Notes under the pieces: model-generated | Databases searched by the model: none | What the model saw: only the letters and a program-made list of their open reading frames with translations | What the model was told of the DNA's origin: nothing | Program-made: the position numbers and the translations under genes | Source of the DNA: Sphingorhabdus sp. EL138 | Lineage (GTDB): Bacteria > Pseudomonadota > Alphaproteobacteria > Sphingomonadales > Sphingomonadaceae | Direction: 5' to 3' | Assembly: GCF_900258045.1 (NCBI RefSeq) | Contig: NZ_OGVD01000001.1 | Location: 353,001-417,000 of the forward strand | DNA length: 64,000 bases | Part shown: positions 51,172 through 61,020 of the stretch, one piece after another | How positions within the stretch are numbered: the first letter of the stretch is position 1 | Layout: each line of letters starts with the position of its first letter

Positions 51172-52443
51172 ATGAAATTCAAAAAAATCTGCGTAGTAGG
51201 CCTGGGTTATATTGGGCTGCCAACTGCAACTATTATTGCATCGCGAAAACACCATGTTGTGGGTCTGGACGTTAACCCAAAAGCGGTTGAAAGCATAAAT
51301 AATGGCCAAAGCCATATTGTGGAACCGGAATTGGACGAAATGCTCCACGCTGCTGTTAGTGATGGCTATCTTACAGCGGTCAGCGCGGCGAAACCGGCGG
51401 ACGCCTTTTTGATAGCAGTTCCGACGCCATTCAAAAATGATCATGAGCCCGACATCAGCTACATCGAGGCCGCCGTTAAGGCAATTGCCCCAGTGTTGCA
51501 GCCTGGAAACTTAGTGGTTCTCGAGTCAACATCACCTGTCGGCACGACGCAAAAAATCTCGGAATGGTTAGCTGACGAACGACCCGATATGACCTTCCCG
51601 CACATCTATGGGAGTAACTCAGACATTCGGATTTCTCATTGTCCGGAGCGAGTATTGCCAGGAAAGATATTGAGGGAACTTGTTTCCAATGATCGTGTAA
51701 TCGGCGGCCTTACACCTCAATGTTCAGAGCTTTCAAAAGAGCTTTATGAAATATTCGTGGAGGGGAACTTTGTTTGTACGGATGCGCGCACCGCAGAAAT
51801 GTGCAAGTTGGCGGAGAACAGTTTCAGAGATGTCAATATTGCTTTTGCCAATGAACTGTCACTGATCTGTGACAAGCTGGGTATTGAAGTCTGGGAATTG
51901 ATAGAGCTGGCGAATCTGCACCCCAGAGTTAATATATTGCAGCCGGGCCCAGGCGTAGGGGGGCACTGTATTGCCGTTGATCCATGGTTCATTATCCATT
52001 CCGCCCCAGAAGAAGCCAGATTAATAAAACAGGCCAGGCTGGTTAACGACGGCAAGCCAGATTGGGTTGTAGATAAAGTTGATTCAGCCGCAGAGCTATT
52101 GCGATCTCGTGATGCAATGACAACCGTTCGGGTCGCTTGTCTAGGCCTAGCGTTCAAACCTAACATAGATGATCTCAGGGAAAGCCCGGCCGTTGATATA
52201 TGTGAAGTTTTGTCACGTAATAATGCAATGGAAGTACTAGCGGTAGAACCTCATATTGAGAAACTTCCCGAATCTCTTGGTCAGGCTGCTAAATTGACAT
52301 CGGCAAAACAGGCAATTGCTCAAGCAGACATCGTCTTGTTGCTGGTCGACCATAGTGCTTTTAAGGATATCCCCCTAGAATCCTTGTCAGGCAAGCAAAT
52401 CATTGATGTAAGAGGTTTTTGGAGCGGCAAGACCCCGGTCTGA
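51172..52443 (+). CDS. wecC: UDP-N-acetyl-D-mannosamine dehydrogenase
   Basis: A 423-residue UDP-sugar 6-dehydrogenase. Segments in order: Rossmann GLGYIGLPTATIIA, ESTSPVGTT, CPERVLPGKI, AENSFRDVNIAFANEL, the catalytic-cysteine loop PGVGGHCIAVDPWF and a C-terminal UDP-binding domain (GLAFKPNIDDLRESPA). It oxidises UDP-ManNAc to UDP-ManNAcA. A UDP-Glc dehydrogenase is less likely given wecB next to it. Confidence 0.93.
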   Translation: MKFKKICVVGLGYIGLPTATIIASRKHHVVGLDVNPKAVESINNGQSHIVEPELDEMLHAAVSDGYLTAVSAAKPADAFLIAVPTPFKNDHEPDISYIEAAVKAIAPVLQPGNLVVLESTSPVGTTQKISEWLADERPDMTFPHIYGSNSDIRISHCPERVLPGKILRELVSNDRVIGGLTPQCSELSKELYEIFVEGNFVCTDARTAEMCKLAENSFRDVNIAFANELSLICDKLGIEVWELIELANLHPRVNILQPGPGVGGHCIAVDPWFIIHSAPEEARLIKQARLVNDGKPDWVVDKVDSAAELLRSRDAMTTVRVACLGLAFKPNIDDLRESPAVDICEVLSRNNAMEVLAVEPHIEKLPESLGQAAKLTSAKQAIAQADIVLLLVDHSAFKDIPLESLSGKQIIDVRGFWSGKTPV

Positions 52444-52474
52444 CAGAGCCTATAATCAGATTTAGAAGGATAAT

Positions 52475-53512
52475 ATGATGAAAGTTGCGATCATAACCGG
52501 CATCACCGGCCAGGACGGCGCATATCTGGCGAAATTCCTGCTTGGTAATGGTTACAAAGTGATCGGGACATATAGAAGAACAAGCTCGGTCAATTTCTGG
52601 CGACTGGATTATTTGAACATCACGCATCGTGATAATATGGAACTGGTTGAATATGATCTCACCGATTCCGGGTCTGCCATTCGCCTGATTGACAAATATC
52701 GACCTGACGAAATCTATAACCTTGCGGCACAAAGTTTTGTTGGCGTATCTTTTGACCAACCAGTTACAACCGCACAGATAACCGGTATCGGCCCTGTGAA
52801 TCTACTTGAAGCAATCAGAGTGATCGATCACAAGATACGGTTCTACCAGGCTTCCACCTCAGAAATGTTTGGATTGGTTCAACAAGTACCTCAAACCGAA
52901 AAAACTGCATTCTATCCCAGAAGTCCTTATGGCGCAGCAAAGCTATACGCGCATAGTATGGTCGTGAACTACCGTGAAGCCTATGATATTTTTGCATGCA
53001 GCGGAATATTGTTCAATCATGAGTCCCCGCTTCGTGGGAAAGAATTTGTAACAAGGAAAATTACGGACGGGGTCGCAAGAATCAAACTAGGCAAGCAAGA
53101 CCGCCTGGAGCTGGGTAACATTGATGCCAAACGTGATTGGGGATATGCAGACGATTATGTGCAAGGGATGCATGCCATGCTTCAACATGATGTGGCAGAT
53201 ACTTTTGTCCTTGCTACTAACCGTACGCTTTCGGTGCGGGACTTTGTTACAATGAGCTTTGCTGCCGCGAATATTGATTTGGATTGGCAGGGAACAGGCG
53301 TTGATGAGTTTGCTCTGGATCGTTCAACAGGTGTGAAACGCGTCTCGATAAACCCTGATTTTTACAGGCCAAGTGAAGTTGATCTTTTGATTGGTGATGC
53401 ATCTAAAGCTGATAAATTGCTGAATTGGCGACCAACAACCGATCTTGAGAAGCTTTGTCTTCTGATGGTTGAAGCAGATATGAAAAGGGTTGGCGCGGAG
53501 AAGATTAACTGA
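52475..53512 (+). CDS. gmd: GDP-mannose 4,6-dehydratase
   Basis: A 345-residue short-chain dehydrogenase/dehydratase. The Rossmann motif [36 protein letters not shown] and the YxxxK pair in [13 protein letters not shown] are typical of Gmd. It makes GDP-4-keto-6-deoxymannose, the precursor of GDP-D-rhamnose, L-fucose, colitose or perosamine. The next gene is a reductase of the Rmd type (1-nt overlap), which fits GDP-D-rhamnose. Confidence 0.92.
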   Translation: MMKVAIITGITGQDGAYLAKFLLGNGYKVIGTYRRTSSVNFWRLDYLNITHRDNMELVEYDLTDSGSAIRLIDKYRPDEIYNLAAQSFVGVSFDQPVTTAQITGIGPVNLLEAIRVIDHKIRFYQASTSEMFGLVQQVPQTEKTAFYPRSPYGAAKLYAHSMVVNYREAYDIFACSGILFNHESPLRGKEFVTRKITDGVARIKLGKQDRLELGNIDAKRDWGYADDYVQGMHAMLQHDVADTFVLATNRTLSVRDFVTMSFAAANIDLDWQGTGVDEFALDRSTGVKRVSINPDFYRPSEVDLLIGDASKADKLLNWRPTTDLEKLCLLMVEADMKRVGAEKIN

Positions 53513-54399
53513 TGCGTGTTCTGATCACTGGGGCATCTGGCTTCACGGGGCTCCATTTGACGCAATATCTGCGGCAACTCGGCCACGATGTGATCCCCAT
53601 TGGTCAAGAACGAGACAGCGAACTTCATAACTATCGCCAGGTTGATCTTCTGGATAACGATCGCCTTCTAAAGACCATAACAGAAACTTTACCGACACAT
53701 GTGGTTCATTTGGCTGCGAAATCTCACGTTGTCGGAGAACCGCTCGATTTCTATCATATTAACCTAAGGGGTACCGAAAATTTACTCGCAGCGTTGGGCA
53801 AGTCGGACATAAACCTCAAGAAAGTTGTGATCGCTAGCAGCGCCAATGTTTACGGAAATGCCGATAGTAAGTATATTGCTGAAACCCAAGCTTATCAGCC
53901 GATGAACCACTATGGGATGAGTAAGGTTACCGTCGAACTGGCTGCCCTTCATTGGTTTACAAAGCTTCCTATCGTCATCGCTCGACCGTTTAACTACACC
54001 GGCCCCGGTCAATCAGAAAATTTTGTCTTCCAGAAAATTGTAAAAGCCTTCAAGCGCCGCGACACTGCATTGAAACTTGGACGTACCGATGTTTTCCGCG
54101 ATCTATCAGATGTGCGCTTTGTCGTTTCTGCTTATAAGGCGTTGCTCGACCAGGGAGTAAATGGCGAGATCTATAATATTTGTTCCGGACAAGCCGTCTC
54201 AATCGAGCAGACCATTCAGATCGTAGCTGAGATATCTGGGCACATGATCGACATTCAAACGGATGAGCGGCTAGTACGAGACAACGAAATAACTTATCTT
54301 TGCGGCGACCCATCCAAGCTTCGCGCACTCGCCCCCAACTTGGATCATTTTGATTTAGTTGAAATCTTTCGGAATATGTATAACGCGGCTTCGGACTGA
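53512..54399 (+). CDS. rmd: GDP-4-keto-6-deoxymannose reductase (Rmd-like)
   Basis: A 295-residue NAD(P)-dependent extended SDR: GASGFTGLHLTQYL for cofactor binding, ASSANVYGNADS, and the catalytic YxxxK in NHYGMSKVTVEL. Coupled to gmd (TGATG overlap), it is most likely Rmd, giving GDP-D-rhamnose. A fucose-type epimerase/reductase (GMER) is less likely because the protein resembles simple reductases, but the product has not been shown. Confidence 0.82.
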   Translation: MRVLITGASGFTGLHLTQYLRQLGHDVIPIGQERDSELHNYRQVDLLDNDRLLKTITETLPTHVVHLAAKSHVVGEPLDFYHINLRGTENLLAALGKSDINLKKVVIASSANVYGNADSKYIAETQAYQPMNHYGMSKVTVELAALHWFTKLPIVIARPFNYTGPGQSENFVFQKIVKAFKRRDTALKLGRTDVFRDLSDVRFVVSAYKALLDQGVNGEIYNICSGQAVSIEQTIQIVAEISGHMIDIQTDERLVRDNEITYLCGDPSKLRALAPNLDHFDLVEIFRNMYNAASD

Positions 54400-54422
54400 C
54401 AGAAATAGTAAGTTGAAAATTA

Positions 54423-55457
54423 GTGCGGATATGTTTTTTTGCTAATCTCTCCCAGCATGAAAATTGGCGTGAGATGTTCGATAAAATTGAATTTTATCGT
54501 GTAGATATCATGCTTCTCCGAGAAATGGGCCATGAAGTCATATTGGCTGGTTCTCCTGCAATGATCGATAAAACAGCCGACCTCTATTATTGTTGGTGGT
54601 GGGGGCATGCACCTTATGTTTTACCGAGGGCTTGGTTGAGGAAAAAGCCAGTCGTTGTAACTGGGGCATTCGATTACGCGACATGCAGAGAAGAATTGCC
54701 TGGCACCTGCTATTTGGATAGGCCAGCTTGGCAAAAGCTGATCCTTGCCGGGATGTTGCGCGCTGCAAACGCCAATCTTTTTATATCGCAATATGAATAT
54801 ACTGAAGTCACTTCCAATTTGAAGGTTCGGAGACCTTCGTTAGTGCCCCTTGCTATTGATATGGAAAAATATACCCCATCATCAAATGCAGCTAAAGGCG
54901 ATTATTTTTTTGCTGTTGCACTTTCGACCCGCGAGAATGCAATTAGAAAAGGTTTACCTCAAACCATTCGAGCCTTTGCTCAAGTAGCAAAAGATTATCC
55001 TGAAGCATGCTTGAAGATCGCCGGCAAAACCTCTGAATATACTAAAAGCCTAAAAGCATTGGCTCGAGAACTGGGTGTCGAACGAAAAGTCGAGTTTTTG
55101 GGTATGGTGTCCGAGGAAGACAAGATTAGGCATTATAGACATTGTGTTGCCTATATTCAGCCCTCGCTATATGAGGGCTTCGGGCTAGCGATAGCAGAAG
55201 CGGTTGCGAGCGGCGCGCGCATCATCACCTCTAACAGGGGTGCTGTCCCCGAGGTAGCAGGCCCAGATGGTATAATCGTTGACCCAAATGATATTGAAGC
55301 TATCGCAGCCGGAATGGCGGCTGTGATCGAAGCACCGACTGATGTGAAAGAGGATGTTTTGCGGCATAACTGGATAAAAGATAGGTATTCATATAACAGG
55401 CGACGAAACGCCTTGGAGGAAGTCATTAATAATGCTGCAGCTATAAAATCGCGCTAA
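54423..55457 (+). CDS. Glycosyltransferase family 4 protein
   Basis: A 344-residue GT-B glycosyltransferase with GTG start at 54423. The C-terminal donor site shows SLYEGFGLAIAEAVASGARIITS (EX7E motif) and GAVPEVAGPDGIIVDPND. The N-terminal part is short and begins RICFFANLS. It would add one of the sugars of the repeat unit at the cytoplasmic side, with D-rhamnose from the preceding gmd-rmd pair a plausible donor. No good ribosome site was seen near the start. Confidence 0.84.
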   Translation: MRICFFANLSQHENWREMFDKIEFYRVDIMLLREMGHEVILAGSPAMIDKTADLYYCWWWGHAPYVLPRAWLRKKPVVVTGAFDYATCREELPGTCYLDRPAWQKLILAGMLRAANANLFISQYEYTEVTSNLKVRRPSLVPLAIDMEKYTPSSNAAKGDYFFAVALSTRENAIRKGLPQTIRAFAQVAKDYPEACLKIAGKTSEYTKSLKALARELGVERKVEFLGMVSEEDKIRHYRHCVAYIQPSLYEGFGLAIAEAVASGARIITSNRGAVPEVAGPDGIIVDPNDIEAIAAGMAAVIEAPTDVKEDVLRHNWIKDRYSYNRRRNALEEVINNAAAIKSR

Positions 55458-55572
55458 TATGCCGATCCAGTTAATTTGACCAGCTACCGCTATATTTACA
55501 AGAAATCAGCGCTTTTTTGAGGTTGCGCTATTCAAAAAACTTCTCACGCGACGATAGAGGTATCCAGTAACT

Positions 55573-56337
55573 ATGAATAACCAGGCTGTTTTGGGTCAAT
55601 TTCTTCGACCTGTAGGTAAATTTGATCTTGTCAGACTGGGTAGCGATGGCGACGGCGGGTATTTGGTGGTTAAGCAGGACGTCGAAAATGCCGACATCCT
55701 GATATCGCTTGGGATATGCGATGATTGGTCATTTGAGGATGCTTTTTTGAAAGTGAACAATGTTCCATTGGAGGCATTCGATGGCAGTATAAGCCTGTAT
55801 GACCTGTTTAAAATGTTGATCAAATCATCACTACAGTTCTTCAAACTGAAAAGGCTGTTCCATTCTATTTTTGCCTTAAGTACCTACAACTTGTTTTTTT
55901 CAGGATCAAAACGCCATCACAAATATTTTGTAGGGTATGACAAGAAGCCAAACTTCGTCTCCCTGAAGTCGATTTTCGACAAGCATGTCGTTGCAGATCA
56001 ACGGGCTTTCCTGAAAATCGATATTGAGGGTTGGGAATATCGGATTTTAGATGATTTGATTGCTGTCGCTGACAGGCTCTCCGGTCTGGTAATCGAGTTT
56101 CACGACGTTGACCTACATATTGACACCATAAAGCGCTTTGTAGACAAGCTACCCTTGGGGGTCGCACATGTGCATTGCAATAACTTTGCGGATGTTAATC
56201 CCGGTCAAACTCCCCTCGTCATTGAAGTTACATTCTCCGATCCAAATGGCAGCTCAGAGGGTGATTTGAGTTTCCCGCACGAATTGGATGCCCCTAACAA
56301 CGTGACCAAGGCTGACTATCAAATTGCTTTTAAGTAG
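55573..56337 (+). CDS. FkbM-like methyltransferase-domain protein
   Basis: A 254-residue protein. The N-terminal DLVRLGSDGDGGYLVV and the middle FLKIDIEGWEYRIL are typical of the FkbM family of SAM-dependent methyltransferases that modify sugars. Classical motif I is degenerate (ILISLGICDDWSFED), and a His/Phe-rich linker is inserted. It may O-methylate a glycan residue, or be a related protein with unknown activity. It sits among the glycosyltransferase and flippase genes. Confidence 0.7.
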   Translation: MNNQAVLGQFLRPVGKFDLVRLGSDGDGGYLVVKQDVENADILISLGICDDWSFEDAFLKVNNVPLEAFDGSISLYDLFKMLIKSSLQFFKLKRLFHSIFALSTYNLFFSGSKRHHKYFVGYDKKPNFVSLKSIFDKHVVADQRAFLKIDIEGWEYRILDDLIAVADRLSGLVIEFHDVDLHIDTIKRFVDKLPLGVAHVHCNNFADVNPGQTPLVIEVTFSDPNGSSEGDLSFPHELDAPNNVTKADYQIAFK

Positions 56338-56370
56338 AGTTCTGACAACAGGCCACTCCGAGATCCGGTT

Positions 56371-57624
56371 GTGCTAGGGGCCAGTTTTTTGCGCAACCTG
56401 AAGAGCCGTTTCGAGTCCGGTGGCTTCTTACCTCTATTTGTTTTGATGATCGCCGTTCAAGGAACGGTATTGGTCAGCCAAAGTCTATCAACACTTATTC
56501 TGAACCCTTCGGAAATTGGTTCCATTCGTACGTTTGAAAGTGTTGTCTCTGTACTTGTTATCGTTGCGGGCTTTGGAGCACCCACTCTTGCGATGCGCGA
56601 CACAGCAGCTGCCAATATTGAGCATCGGGGAGAGGCCATTCGCAATCTTCTCATTTTACCGATAATAGGGATTGCGATTGTTGCAATCCTTTTGCTTGCG
56701 ACGCTGCTTCTCGACTTTGACTTCGTGCAGCCTTTGAAAGAACTGGCCGCCTTTGCTCTATTTTTGATCTTAAGCATCAATATTACACGACTCGTCTCTG
56801 CCATCAGTCAGGGCCTGATGATAGTTCCAAGGATTTACATAGTGGTGTTCATTGGATCGCTACTTGCGATTGCTGCTCATCTTGTGGGAGCTGGTCAGAA
56901 AACACTTTTCTCTTGGATATCTGGGCGGGTGGTCGGTGAGTTGATATTGGCCGTTTCAATTTTGGCGGCTTCTATGAAATATTGGCCAAAAATCCAATGG
57001 ACAAGAAGGTTCCAATTCTTGCCATTGCTTAAGACTGCAGCGCGCGCCACGCTGGTCAATTTTTCACTAATTTTTAGAATGGCTGCAGATGCCGCTCCCA
57101 TCGTTTTGCTTGGCATATACAGCGCCGCAAGCGATGATATTGGAAATTTCGGTGTAGCGACATTGCTTATGACTTTTGCGACCCTACCCTTGACGATAAT
57201 AACCCAAAACGGATTACCTCAACTCGTTTCAGCTGACGGAACACGGCAGCCTGAATTGATACACATCCTAAAAAGGCGCTTATTGTTGGGATCGGGACTT
57301 ATCGCAGCAATAATTATTGCAGTAATTTCGCTGCTACGTTTTGCAATTGAGACGGAATATGATGATGCATTATTGGCGGCGATGATCTTAACGGCCACAT
57401 TGCCTTTGAAATCGTACGTTGTTTTCAGTGGAACAATCCTATTGGCATATAATCGTTATATATTAGCTTTGATAACCAATTTTCTTGAGCTGCTACTGAT
57501 CGCGCTAATCTTTTTAGTTCTCGGACAACAGGCCGATATTGAATTGGCTGTTATTGCCGTCATAGCCGGAGCTTCACTGTCTTCATTTGTGTTGTTCCTT
57601 TTTAGGCACAAAATTCGGAAGTGA
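56371..57624 (+). CDS. Oligosaccharide flippase (Wzx-like)
   Basis: A 417-residue multipass membrane protein with about 12 hydrophobic segments, typical of the polysaccharide-transporter branch of the MVF family. GTG start at 56371. It should flip the undecaprenyl-linked repeat unit across the inner membrane. It overlaps the next gene by one base (TGATG), so flippase and polymerase are coupled. Confidence 0.84.
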   Translation: MLGASFLRNLKSRFESGGFLPLFVLMIAVQGTVLVSQSLSTLILNPSEIGSIRTFESVVSVLVIVAGFGAPTLAMRDTAAANIEHRGEAIRNLLILPIIGIAIVAILLLATLLLDFDFVQPLKELAAFALFLILSINITRLVSAISQGLMIVPRIYIVVFIGSLLAIAAHLVGAGQKTLFSWISGRVVGELILAVSILAASMKYWPKIQWTRRFQFLPLLKTAARATLVNFSLIFRMAADAAPIVLLGIYSAASDDIGNFGVATLLMTFATLPLTIITQNGLPQLVSADGTRQPELIHILKRRLLLGSGLIAAIIIAVISLLRFAIETEYDDALLAAMILTATLPLKSYVVFSGTILLAYNRYILALITNFLELLLIALIFLVLGQQADIELAVIAVIAGASLSSFVLFLFRHKIRK

Positions 57625-58928
57625 TGCACATGAAATCCATCATCGACAAAACCGACAAAGACATACCACTGGGTCTGAAAATCGTACTTTTCTTGGCCCC
57701 AACTTCAATATTTATTGACCCGACTAACCCTACGCTAATCTACAATATTGTTGGATTTGAAGACACAACGTTAGGAATACCCTTAACCCTGATTTCGATA
57801 CTAATCACGCTGCCGACCATCATTCAAAACATGACTAAAAACTCTTTTAGATTTTTAGCAATTGTGATGGCGATTATATTTATAAGCTTTTTCAACGCCA
57901 TTTTTAATGGCGTCACTGAACCGCTGGCCATGGGCGTCGTCTGGAGTCTCCCATTCTTATGGCTGTCATACTATTTCGCGATTGAGTTAAACCCCATATC
58001 TCCGAAAGTATTGCGACCGATTGCTTTTGGTACGATAGCAAATGGCCTCTATTTATTTGCTGCTGGCGTTGGTGAATTCTTGATCTATGGATCGCTCCAG
58101 CAGGATGGCAGGATTTCAAGCAATTTGGTACTCCCAGGACACTACCAAATGTATGTCTATATTCCCACCATGATTTGCTTCAGCTTTATTTTATTGATAT
58201 CGATAACCAGATCCCGGATAATAAATTTTATCCGCTTTGAAACATTGATATTTATAGGCATTGGTTTTTCATGCTTAGCTTTTATGGCTTCGAGAGAAGC
58301 TATATTGGCGTTTTTGTTATCTTTAGTTATGATTTTTGTTATAAATAGTAGAGCAAGGCTATTGGTATTATGCATATCATTTCCTGCCGTTATCATATTA
58401 TTTCTATCCAATTTGACATATCTGACTGATCAGGCGGCGGGCAGTACATACACATCAATAAGCAAATTTTCTCAATTCACTGAATCAGGGCAGTCTTATG
58501 GTGGTAGAGATCTTGCAGTAACTCAATATTATGAGTTTTTCGCAAATCAACCACTATTTGGCACAGGTATGCGGTCACCACTCAACAACTATTTGGGACT
58601 CTATACAGACTTCCCTAGTGCCCATAATTATTATGTCGATACGCTTGCATGGGGAGGTTTGGCTCTCTTTATACCTATAGCATATGTAGTAATTTTGTTC
58701 TTATACAGAGCCTGCGCAGGTTACATTATGGTTCTAGGAAAGGGGGGAGAGTATATATTGGTCAGAGCATTTTTTACGATCACAATCGTATGCCTGCTGT
58801 TTAGCAACAACATCAACGTCCCTCTGAGACAGCCCTTACTGGCTTCATTTATCGCTCTTGTGCTGTATTCAACCTTCGTATGCTATGATCAACTGATCTC
58901 CGACAAAAAATCATCGACGGGAAGCTGA
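57624..58928 (+). CDS. O-antigen/EPS polymerase (Wzy-like)
   Basis: A 434-residue membrane protein with about 11-12 transmembrane segments. A large periplasmic loop precedes GTGMRSPLNNYLGLYTDFPSAHNYYVDTLAWGG, which resembles the conserved loop of Wzy/WaaL proteins. Very A+T-rich codons (Ile, Phe, AAT, TTT) set it apart from genes left of 39 kb. The start is taken at the ATG at 57624, inside the TGATG overlap with the flippase; a GTG three bases earlier is possible. Confidence 0.82.
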   Translation: MHMKSIIDKTDKDIPLGLKIVLFLAPTSIFIDPTNPTLIYNIVGFEDTTLGIPLTLISILITLPTIIQNMTKNSFRFLAIVMAIIFISFFNAIFNGVTEPLAMGVVWSLPFLWLSYYFAIELNPISPKVLRPIAFGTIANGLYLFAAGVGEFLIYGSLQQDGRISSNLVLPGHYQMYVYIPTMICFSFILLISITRSRIINFIRFETLIFIGIGFSCLAFMASREAILAFLLSLVMIFVINSRARLLVLCISFPAVIILFLSNLTYLTDQAAGSTYTSISKFSQFTESGQSYGGRDLAVTQYYEFFANQPLFGTGMRSPLNNYLGLYTDFPSAHNYYVDTLAWGGLALFIPIAYVVILFLYRACAGYIMVLGKGGEYILVRAFFTITIVCLLFSNNINVPLRQPLLASFIALVLYSTFVCYDQLISDKKSSTGS

Positions 58929-58932
58929 CAAT

Positions 58933-60849
58933 ATGTGCGGAATTTTTGGCAGCCTTGGTGCGTTTGATGGTGCAGCAAAGGATCCACTTTCAATAATTCG
59001 TCGCAGGGGGCCGGACAGTTCAGGCGAATGGTGCGACAAAGAGAATAATGTTTTTCTTGGCCATCGCCGCCTATCAATATTGGATTTATCGCCCGCCGGG
59101 AACCAACCGATGGTCTCTGAAGACGGCCGATATATCATGGTCTACAATGGTGAAATTTACAATTATCAGGAACTGCGCCTTGAGTTGGAAGCTGCAGGCC
59201 GGAGCTTCCTGGGTCATTCGGATTCGGAGGTATTGCTAAAATTATTCGAGCAGCAAGGAACTGCGGCATTCGAAAAATTAAACGGCATTTTTGCAGTTGC
59301 TTTTTGGGATCGGGATCAGCGAGTATTGACTTTGGCTCGCGATGCGGTCGGTGTTAAGCCTCTATACTATTCTGAAGTGTCTGATGGCGTTGCCTTCGCA
59401 AGTGAAATGAAGGTTTTGATACGAGGAGGTTTTGTAAACCCGTCCATCAATCCAAGGGCGGTGCTTCATCATCTTTCATATCTCTATTCTCCCGGCCGCG
59501 AGACCATCGTAAATGAAGTGCAAAAACTATTACCCGGTGAATATGTCCAGTACAAAGATGGTCAGAAGGTAAATCAAGCGATCTTCTTTGATCCGATTGC
59601 ACCTCCCGGCACAAAGCAAGAAATTTCGGTAGAGAAAGCAGTTGTAAGTGTTCGAGATGCCTTGGAGACTGCCATTGGCCGACAGTTGATTTCAGATGTT
59701 CCTTTAGGTGCTTTCTTATCTGGTGGCTTGGATTCTTCCTCGATTGCGGCGTTCGCAAGCCGTATCCATAACGGACCCGGAAAGCTTGAGTGCTTTTCCA
59801 TCGATATTTCCGAACAAATTGGAGCGGAGGGATTAGTCGATGATTTGCGTTATGCACGCAGCGTAGCAAAGCACCTAGACGTAAACCTGAATGTCATAAA
59901 AGCTGAAGGGAATATGATAGATCGATTGGGAGAGATGATTTACTTTCTCGATGAGCCGACAGCCGATTTTGCTGCACTCAACACCCTGTATATTGCCGAA
60001 TTGGCTCGATCCAAGGGCATTAAAGTGCTTCTATCAGGATCAGGTGGCGATGACATATTTACTGGTTATCGGCGCCATTTTGCTTTGATGCAGGAGAGAT
60101 ACTGGTCCTGGTTACCAAAAACAGGCCGATCCATTTTGAGCAGCGCAGCCAAGACCTTACCATCATCTCCACCCATATCTCGCCGGGTGGGAAAAGCATT
60201 TCAATATGCGGACCTGAACGTTGACGAGAGGTTGGCCAGCTACTTTTTATGGTTGGATCCTGCAGAGGCTTTGGGCTTGCTGTCGCCAGAATTGCGGGCC
60301 GGATTATCGGATGATGATGTGTCTGCACCTATGCTGAAGTCTCTTGAAGGTTTGCCCAGTGGCCATTCTCCGCTGGAGCGGATGTTATATTTGGAAGGCA
60401 AGCATTTTTTGGCAGACCATAATCTTAATTATGCAGATAAAATGGGCATGGCCGCAAGTGTCGAAATCCGGGTTCCACTGCTTGATAGAGATTTGATAAA
60501 TACCGTTTTGTCGCTACCGGATGACTTCAAACAACGCGGTGGAACCGGAAAGTGGATATTTAAGAAAGCTATGGAAGGAATTCTGCCCGACGATATTATC
60601 TACAGGAAGAAAACCGGATTTGGTGTGCCCTTGCGCGAATGGCTAAAAGGACCGTTGAAGAGTCAAGTAGCCTCGCTGCTGAGTGACGAAAACATAAAAC
60701 GGCAAGGATTGTTCGACCCTGTGGCCGTTCAACAACTTATTGCTGCCAATGATGCCGGGAAAGTGGATGCTTCTTACACCATATTTGCTGTGCTTTGCTT
60801 ACAGATATGGTGTGACCAGTTTATTGATGGCAATTTTGCGATAGACTGA
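58933..60849 (+). CDS. asnB: Asparagine synthase-type amidotransferase
   Basis: A 638-residue glutamine-dependent amidotransferase. The N-terminal nucleophile Cys2 (MCGIFGSLG), the RRGPDSSGEW glutaminase region and the synthetase PP-loop LSGGLDSSSIAAFA are present, with DEPTADFAALNT and VEIRVPLLD in the synthetase half. The classical product is asparagine, but homologues in O-antigen clusters amidate uronic acids; the WecBC genes make that a good guess here. It follows wzy by 4 bp. Confidence 0.87.
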   Translation: MCGIFGSLGAFDGAAKDPLSIIRRRGPDSSGEWCDKENNVFLGHRRLSILDLSPAGNQPMVSEDGRYIMVYNGEIYNYQELRLELEAAGRSFLGHSDSEVLLKLFEQQGTAAFEKLNGIFAVAFWDRDQRVLTLARDAVGVKPLYYSEVSDGVAFASEMKVLIRGGFVNPSINPRAVLHHLSYLYSPGRETIVNEVQKLLPGEYVQYKDGQKVNQAIFFDPIAPPGTKQEISVEKAVVSVRDALETAIGRQLISDVPLGAFLSGGLDSSSIAAFASRIHNGPGKLECFSIDISEQIGAEGLVDDLRYARSVAKHLDVNLNVIKAEGNMIDRLGEMIYFLDEPTADFAALNTLYIAELARSKGIKVLLSGSGGDDIFTGYRRHFALMQERYWSWLPKTGRSILSSAAKTLPSSPPISRRVGKAFQYADLNVDERLASYFLWLDPAEALGLLSPELRAGLSDDDVSAPMLKSLEGLPSGHSPLERMLYLEGKHFLADHNLNYADKMGMAASVEIRVPLLDRDLINTVLSLPDDFKQRGGTGKWIFKKAMEGILPDDIIYRKKTGFGVPLREWLKGPLKSQVASLLSDENIKRQGLFDPVAVQQLIAANDAGKVDASYTIFAVLCLQIWCDQFIDGNFAID

Positions 60850-61020
60850 TCCGATGCTTTTCGGAGCAAAGCCCTGAAGAACCCTGCCATACAGAGAACA
60901 CCTCGACTTCAGCCATTCCATTCACTTGTTGCCCGAAACCGGCGGTGTGTTTAGGGGAATAGCAATCCGGCAAGATGACGACCTAGATGCCATCAAATAG
61001 CAGTAACTTATTAGGACACC

